In this document: piece by piece, positions 9,405-16,749 of the stretch
How positions within the stretch are numbered: the first letter of the stretch is position 1
Layout: each line of letters starts with the position of its first letter
Assembly (NCBI GenBank): GCA_028823345.1
Contig: JAPKBR010000005.1
Location: 39,544 to 103,543 of the forward strand
Origin: Planctomycetota bacterium
GTDB lineage: Bacteria; Planctomycetota; UBA1135; GCA-002686595
Length of the DNA: 64,000 nucleotides
Direction: 5' to 3'
Translations under genes and position numbers: made by a program
The notes under the pieces: model-generated
What the model saw: the letters and a program-made list of their open reading frames with translations, nothing else
Databases searched by the model: none
Told to the model about the DNA's origin: nothing

Positions 9405-11105
9405 ATGCAAGCCTTCACCGATGCGATTCTCACCGCCCTTGCGGCGGAAACGGGCCTAGCCCGGGACGATCTGAACCTCGAGACTCCGCGTAATCCGGAA
9501 CTCGGAGACTTCGCCTTCCCCTGCTTCCCCCTGGCAAAAACCCTGCGCAAGGCACCGCCAATCATCGCCCAAGGACTCGCCGAGGGTCTGACCCAACGCC
9601 TCGAAGGCATCGAAGTTCAAGCTACGGGCCCCTACCTGAATTTCCGCATCGACCGGCCAAGCCTGGCCAAGAGCGTGATCGAGTCCATCCTGGCCGCAGG
9701 CGCGACCTATGGTCACTCCAACCAGGGCGCGGGCAAGACGATTGTCATCGATCTCTCCTCCCCGAACATCGCCAAGCCCATGAGCGTCGGACACCTGCGC
9801 TCCACGGTGATCGGCGCAGCAATCCAGCGCCTTCACGATGCCCTCGGCTACACCACCGTGGGCATCAACCACATCGGAGACTGGGGCAGCCAATTCGGCA
9901 AGTTGGTCGCGGCCTTGGACCGCTGGGGCGGAGACGTGGATCTAGATAACGACCCCATTCCCACCCTGCTGAAACTCTATGTGCGCTATCACGAGGAAGA
10001 GGAAGGGGATCCGAGCCTCAAAGAGGCCGCTGCCGAAGCCTTCCGTGAGCTAGAAAGTGGTGTAGATGGTCCCGTACGCGCTGTTTGGCGCAAGATGACA
10101 ACACTGTCCCTCAAGGAATTCGACCGGGTCTACAAGCGCCTTGGGGTCACCTTCAACGAGGTGCGAGGGGAAGCGTTCTACGAGACATACCTGGAACCAA
10201 CCGTCCAACGTATTGTGGACAGCGGCATCACCGAAGTATCCGAAGGGGCGCTAGTGGTCAGCCTGAAACAGTTCGGCGAAAACCTGCCTCCCTGCATTCT
10301 GCGCAAGACCGACGGCACAACCCTCTATGCCACGCGGGATTTGGCCGCGGTCTTCCATCGCTGGGAGCTCTACTCCTTCGAGCGCTGCCTTTATGTGGTT
10401 GGCGGCGACCAGCGACTGCACTTCCGCCAGCTCAAGCATGTGCTCGACCGCATGGGACTCGATTGGGAGCCGCGTATGGAGCACATCGACTTTGGCATGG
10501 TGCGCCTGCCGGAGGGCAAAATGAGCACCCGCGCCGGCAAGGTGGTATTCCTGCAGGACGTGCTCGACGAGGCCTCCCGCCGAGCGACCGAAATCATCAT
10601 GGAGAAGAACGCCGATCTGCCGGACCCCCAAGCGGTGGGAGAAATGGTCGGCGTAGGCGCGGTGGTCTTCAACGATCTCAAGCGCGAACGAGTCAAGGAC
10701 ATCGCCTTCACCTGGGAAGAGGTACTGGCATTCGAGGGCGACACGGGACCCTATGTACAGTACACCCACGCGCGATTGGCCTCCATTAGACGCAAGGTCG
10801 AGGCAGCCGGGGAAGGCTCGGGACAATGCGACTTTGCAGCAGTGGCCGAAGAATCAACCCTGATCCTGGAACTGGGACGCTTCCCTGCGGTGCTGGTGCG
10901 GGCGGCGGCGGACGCGGAGCCGAGCCTACTCACCCAGTATCTCCTGGGCCTCTGCCGCATGATTAACTCCTGGGTCGCCCGAAGTCGCGTTCTGGGGCAA
11001 GAGGCGGGGGTAACCAGCGCTCGTTTAGCCCTCGCAAACAGCTGTAAAGCAGTTGTGGGCAATGGATTAGGTCTTTTGGGCGTTCCTGCCCCCGAAGAAA
11101 TGTAA
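9405..11105 (+). CDS. argS: Arginyl-tRNA synthetase
   Basis: 566 residues from the ATG at 9405 (MQAFTDAIL). The upstream in-frame extension to 9297 is Pro/Ser-rich and poorly matches the family. The class I HIGH region reads SVGHLRST (residues 127 on), preceded by LSSPNIAKP, which is typical of ArgRS. The KMSKS region reads KMSTR at residue 372. The N-terminal Add-1 domain (LNLETPRNPELGDFAFPCF) and the C-terminal DALR anticodon-binding domain (ending LGLLGVPAPEEM) are both present. It charges tRNA-Arg in the cytoplasm. The His of the first HIGH position is replaced by Ser, a minor variation. Confidence 0.97.
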   Translation: MQAFTDAILTALAAETGLARDDLNLETPRNPELGDFAFPCFPLAKTLRKAPPIIAQGLAEGLTQRLEGIEVQATGPYLNFRIDRPSLAKSVIESILAAGATYGHSNQGAGKTIVIDLSSPNIAKPMSVGHLRSTVIGAAIQRLHDALGYTTVGINHIGDWGSQFGKLVAALDRWGGDVDLDNDPIPTLLKLYVRYHEEEEGDPSLKEAAAEAFRELESGVDGPVRAVWRKMTTLSLKEFDRVYKRLGVTFNEVRGEAFYETYLEPTVQRIVDSGITEVSEGALVVSLKQFGENLPPCILRKTDGTTLYATRDLAAVFHRWELYSFERCLYVVGGDQRLHFRQLKHVLDRMGLDWEPRMEHIDFGMVRLPEGKMSTRAGKVVFLQDVLDEASRRATEIIMEKNADLPDPQAVGEMVGVGAVVFNDLKRERVKDIAFTWEEVLAFEGDTGPYVQYTHARLASIRRKVEAAGEGSGQCDFAAVAEESTLILELGRFPAVLVRAAADAEPSLLTQYLLGLCRMINSWVARSRVLGQEAGVTSARLALANSCKAVVGNGLGLLGVPAPEEM

Positions 11106-11208
11106 AGGCCGGGCTCAAGGCTCGCCCGCTTGCCTCCGATGAGAGAAGGTGGCCCCGTCTACTTACGGACGATGCCGGCCCCCTTTTTCTACCTGAAACG
11201 CTGATACC

Positions 11209-11712
11209 TTGATCGACCCCCTGATCCGCGATGTGCCCGATTTCCCGAAGCCGGGAATCATATACAAGGACATCACGCCCCTGCTGAAAGATGCAGCCGG
11301 CCTCTCGGCCTCCATCCATGACATGGCCAAGATGGTGGACCCCGCTTCCTATGATTTGGTCTGCGGCATCGAATCCCGTGGTTTCATCTTTGGAACTGCC
11401 CTGGCGGTGCACGTCAACAAGGGCTTCATCCCGATTCGCAAACCTGGGAAACTGCCCTGCGAGACCGCTTCTGAGAGCTATGAGCTCGAATATGGCACGG
11501 ACACAATCGAAATCCACCTAGACGCTGCTGAAGGACAGCGAGTCCTGATGGTGGATGACCTACTTGCTACAGGCGGAACCATGGAAGCCAGTCTGAAGCT
11601 GATTCGGCGAGTTGGGGGAATCCCCGTAGCCTGCGCCTTCGCCATCGAGCTGGGCTTCTTGGAAGGGGCTGCAAGATTGGACGTGCCCTGCCACGCTTTG
11701 AAGAAATACTAA
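11209..11712 (+). CDS. apt: Adenine phosphoribosyltransferase
   Basis: 167 residues, of typical length for Apt. The N-terminus LIRDVPDFPKPGIIYKDITP is the family hallmark, GIESRGFIFG follows, and the PRPP-binding loop is VLMVDDLLATGGT. The enzyme converts adenine and PRPP to AMP for purine salvage. The start must be the TTG at 11209: an in-frame TGA at 11194 lies just upstream and only Ala-Asp-Thr codons separate them. No clear Shine-Dalgarno sequence precedes it. It sits between argS and the sigma factor gene on the same strand. Confidence 0.95.
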   Translation: MIDPLIRDVPDFPKPGIIYKDITPLLKDAAGLSASIHDMAKMVDPASYDLVCGIESRGFIFGTALAVHVNKGFIPIRKPGKLPCETASESYELEYGTDTIEIHLDAAEGQRVLMVDDLLATGGTMEASLKLIRRVGGIPVACAFAIELGFLEGAARLDVPCHALKKY

Positions 11713-11766
11713 GGGGCTAAACCCCAAGAACTGAGGGAGAGACCGAAAGGAAAGAGAGAGACAATC

Positions 11767-12687
11767 ATGAGCGCAACCAACACCAAAACGAAATTCACCA
11801 CCCAAGGCAACCGCACAATTCCCGTGCCCAAGCCGCCCCTGTCACCCAAGGCCAAAGCCACGGCCATGAAGAAAGCCAAGGCCATCCTCAAGGGTTCGAT
11901 CGAAGAGGTCGTCACCGAGGACCTTTGGGACCTTTATAGCTGCGCCCGGGAGACCGAGAACAAGACTGACCTCGAGCGTGTCCGCAACGTACTGATGGAG
12001 CGTCACTACCCGCTGGTCAAGTACATCGCCGAGCGCCTGCTGCAAACCCTGCCGAAATCCATCGAAGCGGACGATCTGATCTCCGCTGGCCTCTTTGGTC
12101 TGATGGATGCGATTCGCGGCTTCGACCCGGACCGTGGCATTAAGTTCAAGACCTATTGCACCACCCGTATCCGCGGCTCGATCCTAGACCAGCTGCGCTC
12201 CCAGGACTGGGTGCCCCGCTTGGTGCGCCTCAAGGCCAGCAAGATCGACAAGACCCTTCAACGCCTGACTGGCGAATACGGCCGCGAACCGACCCACGCG
12301 GAATTGGCCGAGGCTCTGGAGATGAACCACACGGAGTTGGCCATCGAGATTGGCAAGGCCACCGCCAAGTCCATGTACTCGCTCTCGGATCGCTGGGAAG
12401 ACCAGAACGAAGAGAGCTCCATGGAGAAAATGGATGTGCTCGAGGACAAGACTTCCATCGACCCCATGGGCGAGATCAAGAAGGATGACCTGATGCGCTA
12501 TATGACGCGCTCACTCACCCACAAGGAACGCTTTATCGTCGAACAGTATTACCGCGTGGGCCACACCATGCGCGAAATCGGCGAGATGCTCTCCCTGACC
12601 GAAAGCCGCGTCTGCCAAATTCACAGCAATGTGATGAGCCGCCTGAAGGGGCTCTTGGAAGGCAAGACGAATACGCTGCTAGGGTAG
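11767..12687 (+). CDS. RNA polymerase sigma factor, FliA/WhiG type
   Basis: 306 residues. Region 2 is clear: IEADDLISAGLFGLMDAIRGFDP, then KFKTYCTTRIRGSILDQLRSQDWVPR, the FliA/WhiG (sigma-28) version of the -10 recognition segment. Region 3 follows (REPTHAELAEALEM) and region 4 carries a helix-turn-helix (THKERFIVEQYY...TMREIGEMLSLTESRVCQIH). The N-terminal ~45 residues are Lys/Ala-rich and family-atypical. A purine-rich ribosome site (AAGGAAAGAGAG) precedes the ATG. There is no flagellar gene or anti-sigma factor nearby, so the regulon is unknown. A strong terminator follows. Confidence 0.93.
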   Translation: MSATNTKTKFTTQGNRTIPVPKPPLSPKAKATAMKKAKAILKGSIEEVVTEDLWDLYSCARETENKTDLERVRNVLMERHYPLVKYIAERLLQTLPKSIEADDLISAGLFGLMDAIRGFDPDRGIKFKTYCTTRIRGSILDQLRSQDWVPRLVRLKASKIDKTLQRLTGEYGREPTHAELAEALEMNHTELAIEIGKATAKSMYSLSDRWEDQNEESSMEKMDVLEDKTSIDPMGEIKKDDLMRYMTRSLTHKERFIVEQYYRVGHTMREIGEMLSLTESRVCQIHSNVMSRLKGLLEGKTNTLLG

Positions 12688-12714
12688 TCACTCACGAAGC
12701 TACTAGAACGAACG

Positions 12715-12740
12715 AAGCGCCCCGCACTGCGGGGCGCTTT
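12715..12740 (+). terminator. Intrinsic terminator after the sigma factor gene
   Basis: A perfect 11-bp stem (12715-12725 with 12729-12739, core GCGCCCCGC/GCGGGGCGC), a 3-nt loop, and a short T-run lie 27 bp after the sigma factor stop codon. The U tract is short but the stem is very stable. Confidence 0.85.
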
Positions 12741-12874
12741 CATAGGGACAGTCCATCGGCTGGGTTTCTATCGAATGTGGCGGATCTGTATCTGGTACCG
12801 TACCCCCAATACCTGCTACCAAACCTCCTTAGGCTGTCGGCCTAAGCGTCCCGCTTCTCGGGCGTTGCTACCCC

Positions 12875-14269
12875 ATGATCCAAAACCGTCTCTTCCGCCT
12901 CGTCCTCCTGGTCAGCTTGATCAAGTTGATCGGGGCGGCCTTTTGGCCCGTGAGCGGGGAAGAGGCCCTTCTTTGGGCTGACGGACAGAGCGGCGCGCCC
13001 CTCGCCCAAGCAGATGCGTTCAGCGCATTCATCGCTCGGCTGGTGGTAGACACCGGGCCACTGCAGTTGCTCATGCTGCGTCTGCCGGGGATCTTGGCCA
13101 CGACGATCGTCCTTTTGCCCTTGGTCGCTTTGGCCAAAATGCTGGGGAGAAACCGGCACGTTGCCTGTAACACTTGGCTGGCGCTGCAGTTCCTGCCAGG
13201 CGTGCTGTTGGGTTCCTTGGGCTGGAACCGGGAAGCGCTTTTGGTGTTGGTTTGGGTGAGTGCTGCGGCGGCCGGATTGGCGGGGGCGCGCGGCTCCAGG
13301 TCGGGCGCAACATTGCTGGGGTGGATTTCAGGCTTGTCATTTCTGATTCATCCCCTTGCACCCTTGAGTGCTGCCTGCGCCTTGGCTTGGCCCATGGAGA
13401 AAGACGGTTCGACTCCCCCAGCCGCGCGCTGGCGTGTGCTCCAGGGATTACTGCCAGCAGTCTTGCTAGTGGGCTTGATTGATGGAGAAGCGAGTTTAGA
13501 AAGGGTACTCCACTTCAGCTCGTCCCTGGAAATAGGCCTCAACGTCTCGGCTCTGGGGTTTTTCGCCATCGATGGTTTGATGTGGACCGGCTTCGCTTTC
13601 CTGCTCCTGATCATGCGCAGTTGGAGTGAGTTACGGCGCAAACAGGTCCAAGGCGCGGCGACCCTGCGCTTGGCTGCGGTGGCGCCACTGATCGTGCTTT
13701 TCTATTTGGGGTGCCAAGGTCCAGTGGATGGACGGCTAGCCCTCGGTCCCCTGATCGTGGCATTCCTGCCAGGTTTGCTGAGCCCGGACTTGCCCACATC
13801 GCTTCGGCGTAAGTTGACACGAGTATCAGGGACGGTTGCTCTAGGATTGATGGGAGTAATATTGACCGCCACATGGTTGCCCGCGGTGGGAGTGCCCCTG
13901 GCGGAGCTAGCGCCCAGGTGGATTGAACGCAGCCCAGCAGCACGGCCCACGACGCGGGTCATGCTGACCGATTTGAGGAAGAGAGTTTCAGAGGGCACCC
14001 CCATCGCCGGCAACGATCCTCTTCAGGCAGCCATGTTCAGTTTCTTGGAGCCCTTCTTCGGGCCCCCCATCGACTTTGAATGGACACGTCCCCTGCCGGC
14101 GACGGTACTCCTACTGCTCGACCGACCGGATTACCTTCCGGCAACGACCGGACCCTACTCCACAGCCGAAATACTGCCCTCAGTCAGGGTCAAGGTCCAG
14201 GGCCGCGAGGACCAGATACTTATAATTGCTCTGGCTCGGGACCCCCAGATCACCTCACCAGAACCATGA
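12875..14269 (+). CDS. Integral membrane protein, GT39/GT83-like glycosyltransferase candidate
   Basis: 464 residues with about ten hydrophobic segments. The N-terminus has the layout of dolichyl-phosphate-mannose/ArnT-type GT-C enzymes: a first helix, then a loop PVSGEEALLWADG with an acidic pair, followed by LRLPGILATTIVLLP. A C-terminal soluble part begins near RKRVSEGTPIAGNDP. Such enzymes transfer sugars from polyprenyl phosphate on the outer face of the membrane. The similarity is in layout and short motifs only, so the call is moderate. No partner gene for glycan synthesis is adjacent. Confidence 0.6.
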   Translation: MIQNRLFRLVLLVSLIKLIGAAFWPVSGEEALLWADGQSGAPLAQADAFSAFIARLVVDTGPLQLLMLRLPGILATTIVLLPLVALAKMLGRNRHVACNTWLALQFLPGVLLGSLGWNREALLVLVWVSAAAAGLAGARGSRSGATLLGWISGLSFLIHPLAPLSAACALAWPMEKDGSTPPAARWRVLQGLLPAVLLVGLIDGEASLERVLHFSSSLEIGLNVSALGFFAIDGLMWTGFAFLLLIMRSWSELRRKQVQGAATLRLAAVAPLIVLFYLGCQGPVDGRLALGPLIVAFLPGLLSPDLPTSLRRKLTRVSGTVALGLMGVILTATWLPAVGVPLAELAPRWIERSPAARPTTRVMLTDLRKRVSEGTPIAGNDPLQAAMFSFLEPFFGPPIDFEWTRPLPATVLLLLDRPDYLPATTGPYSTAEILPSVRVKVQGREDQILIIALARDPQITSPEP

Positions 14270-14384
14270 AATGGAAGTCCTCTTCGGCTGCGCTTTGATG
14301 GCAAGGGTCGAGCGGATTCAAAGGGCGCCATTTGCTGAATCCAGGGGATGAGCCCGTAGCCCGGAGCGAGGGATTGGGCGAAGA

Positions 14385-14534
14385 ATGGGGGCCAACGCAC
14401 AGGCCAAGATTGAGCGCAGCCGCAGCCTCCCCCGCACTCTGTTCCGCCTACGCGCGGTGATCGCCGCCGTCCTCCTGGCAGCCTTCTCGGTCCTCCTGAC
14501 CAAGCGCGCTCCCGAGGAACTGCCGGCTGCGTAA
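14385..14534 (+). CDS. Possible 49-residue single-pass membrane peptide
   Basis: A short frame ATG to TAA that encodes a basic N-terminus (KIERSRSLPRTLFRLR), one hydrophobic helix (AVIAAVLLAAFSVLL) and a short charged tail (TKRAPEELPAA). The amphipathic layout with positive residues before the helix is what a real membrane peptide would show, and the frame has GC-rich third positions. There is no strong ribosome site, and no neighbour supports it. It lies 116 bp after the membrane glycosyltransferase candidate. Confidence 0.4.
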   Translation: MGANAQAKIERSRSLPRTLFRLRAVIAAVLLAAFSVLLTKRAPEELPAA

Positions 14535-14781
14535 GGGGCGGAGCGGCGAGGCATGACCACATATGTTGCCATTGGTAAGAAAAATAAGTCCGTTGTCCGC
14601 CTTGCCATAAGCCCTTAGGGGTTTATCTGTACCCCATGTGCACTGAGTTTGCATGGGTTAGGTTTGAGCCGGTTCGAGGCGATGTTCCCTTCCCAAAAAG
14701 TTGTGTGGAAGACAAGCGTTGCCGGTGTTGCAAGGAAATTTGTTGTTAGCGAATGTTCTCTAAGTGACCTAGCCTTTGCAT
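14535..14781. other. Non-coding leader upstream of the metalloprotease gene
   Basis: This 247-bp stretch is less GC-rich than its surroundings, with A/T-rich patches such as AAGAAAAATAAG near 14578, and most likely holds the promoter of the metalloprotease gene. I see no RNA gene, repeat or convincing frame; a short frame from 14649 runs into the protease in another phase. Confidence 0.4.
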
Positions 14782-16563
14782 ATGAAAATTACTGCAACCC
14801 TGCTTCTTGCGGCTCTGATTTCTTCAGCAGCTATTGCTCAAGCCCCCCTCCTTCCCGGCGCTCCTGACCAACGCCAAGTCTATCAAGACAAGGATGGGAG
14901 CATCATCGCCATGGACAAGCTCGGCACCAAGGTGTTTGCGACTTGGGCCGAGTTTCACCAGTCCCAGTTTTTCCTAGATCATGGAATGCGCTGCGGTTCC
15001 CATGACCGCTCCGTAAGCCCTGGTGGCTGGAACAACCCACCCCCAAGCGATTGCAGCAACGTGCTGACAAACCCGCTCAGCGGATACGATCCGGGAGGCG
15101 GCGAAATCTTCGACATCCCCGTTGTAGTGCACATTCTCCACCGCAATAACGGTGTTGGTAACATCAGCGATGCCCGTGTATATAGCCAAATAGATGTGCT
15201 CAACGAAGACTTCAACGCGATCGGGGGAACTCCAGGATCCCCAGGCACTAATGGAAAAATTCAATTCCATCTAGCAACAACAGACCCTAGCGGCAATTCA
15301 ACCAAGGGCATCTATCGCCATGCAAGCAACGCTTGGCACAACGACAAGGGCAGCTACTACAACCAGATTGGCTGGGACACAACTCGCTATCTGAACATCT
15401 ACGTCAACAGTGCGGGAGGTAACCTCGGTTATGCCTATCTGCCCAGCGGAGGCGGCGTAGTTGGGCAAGGCTATGATGGGGTTCGCATCTTCTACCAGGC
15501 CTTTGGCCGGAATTCAGGCTATGCGCCCTATGACCAAGGTCGCACAGCAACCCATGAGGTTGGCCACTACCTTGGGCTCTACCACACCTTCCAGGGCGGC
15601 TGTCATAGCGGCAGTTGCGCAAGTAACGGTGATCTGATTTGTGACACCAACAGCGAGTCCAGCCCATTCTATGGCTGCGGAACCCGAACCACTTGCAGTA
15701 GCCCGGACCCGACCACCAACTACATGGACTACAGCGAAGACTTGTGCATGTACCAGTTCACTCCGATCCAGATAAACCGGATGAGGTGCACGATCATGAG
15801 TTTCCGCCCCGACTTGGTGGCTGGAGGCGGCGGTGGAACCAATCCGCCCGACGCAGCAACTGGACCCTCCCCCTCGAACGGCGCGACTGGGATTTCCACC
15901 ACACCCAGCTTGAGCTGGCAAGCTGCCGCAGGTGCTGACACCTACGACATTTACTTCGGCGTCAGCAGCAATCTGAGCGCCGCAGATTTGGCGGCGAGCC
16001 AATCCCAGACCAGCTTCAACCCAGGCCAGCTTTCCACGGCCTCCAGTTATTTCTGGCGTGTGGATTCAGTAGGCGCCGGGGGCACGACCACCGGCTCTAC
16101 CTGGGCCTTCACCACTGACGCTGGCGGCGGCGGCGGCGGCGGCGGTTCAAATGACCTTCTTAGCGAAGACTTCGAATCCGGCACCTTGAGTGCAGGCTGG
16201 ATTACCACGGGCAATATTCAAGTCCACGGAAATGCGGCCAATACAGGCTCCTACGGCGCTCGTATGCGGCGCACCTCAAGCCTTGAACACGCCATCGATG
16301 CATCGGGAAGGGCCAACATTGTCCTCTCATATGCCCGTGGCACCAGCGGCTACGATGGAGGAGAGTTCCTCACAGTTGATTGGTTTGACGGATCGGGTTG
16401 GAGTGTCCTTGAGACCACCAAGACCACGGCATACGAGACTCAGTCATTCAGCCTGGGTGCTGCAGCTGACGGCAATCCCAATCTGCGCATTCGCTTTAGA
16501 GCCAACGCCAATCGAAACAACGAAGCCAGCCTGCTGGACGATGTTGTTGTGAGCGGCGACTAG
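14782..16563 (+). CDS. Secreted M43-type (cytophagalysin/pappalysin-like) zinc metalloprotease
   Basis: 593 residues from the ATG at 14782 (a TTG two codons earlier is less likely). A signal peptide (MKITATLLLAALISSAAIAQ) is followed by a prodomain and the catalytic domain with HEVGHYLGLYH: zinc ligands His258, His262 and His268, and Glu259. A Cys-rich stretch and NYMDYSEDLCMYQFTP give the Met-turn, as in family M43. Then come a fibronectin III-like domain, a run of eight glycines (residues 448-455) and a C-terminal jelly-roll-like domain (EDFESGTLSAGW...). It is an exported protease; the accessory domains probably bind surfaces or glycans. Confidence 0.88.
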   Translation: MKITATLLLAALISSAAIAQAPLLPGAPDQRQVYQDKDGSIIAMDKLGTKVFATWAEFHQSQFFLDHGMRCGSHDRSVSPGGWNNPPPSDCSNVLTNPLSGYDPGGGEIFDIPVVVHILHRNNGVGNISDARVYSQIDVLNEDFNAIGGTPGSPGTNGKIQFHLATTDPSGNSTKGIYRHASNAWHNDKGSYYNQIGWDTTRYLNIYVNSAGGNLGYAYLPSGGGVVGQGYDGVRIFYQAFGRNSGYAPYDQGRTATHEVGHYLGLYHTFQGGCHSGSCASNGDLICDTNSESSPFYGCGTRTTCSSPDPTTNYMDYSEDLCMYQFTPIQINRMRCTIMSFRPDLVAGGGGGTNPPDAATGPSPSNGATGISTTPSLSWQAAAGADTYDIYFGVSSNLSAADLAASQSQTSFNPGQLSTASSYFWRVDSVGAGGTTTGSTWAFTTDAGGGGGGGGSNDLLSEDFESGTLSAGWITTGNIQVHGNAANTGSYGARMRRTSSLEHAIDASGRANIVLSYARGTSGYDGGEFLTVDWFDGSGWSVLETTKTTAYETQSFSLGAAADGNPNLRIRFRANANRNNEASLLDDVVVSGD

Positions 16564-16593
16564 GGGTCCAGGACACTTAGTCTACTCAGGCAT

Positions 16594-16646
16594 ATGCGCG
16601 GCCGGAGGAGCGGATCAAAACGATTCGCTCCTTCGGCCGCGCGCAT
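16594..16646. terminator. Strong hairpin between convergent genes, probable terminator
   Basis: Left arm 16594-16612 and right arm 16626-16646 are almost complementary (one wobble/mismatch and a 2-nt bulge), with a 13-nt A-rich loop. The hairpin lies between the convergent metalloprotease and FAD oxidoreductase genes. There is no U-run, so termination would rely on the stem or be Rho-assisted. Confidence 0.55.
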
Positions 16647-16749
16647 GTAATCCGTATAAGAGCGAAGTGCACCCATGCTGAATTTCAGCACCCAAGAAGC
16701 GGCAGCTGGTTCGTAAAGGGCTCGCGAAGCGAATAACGCGTGGGATCCG

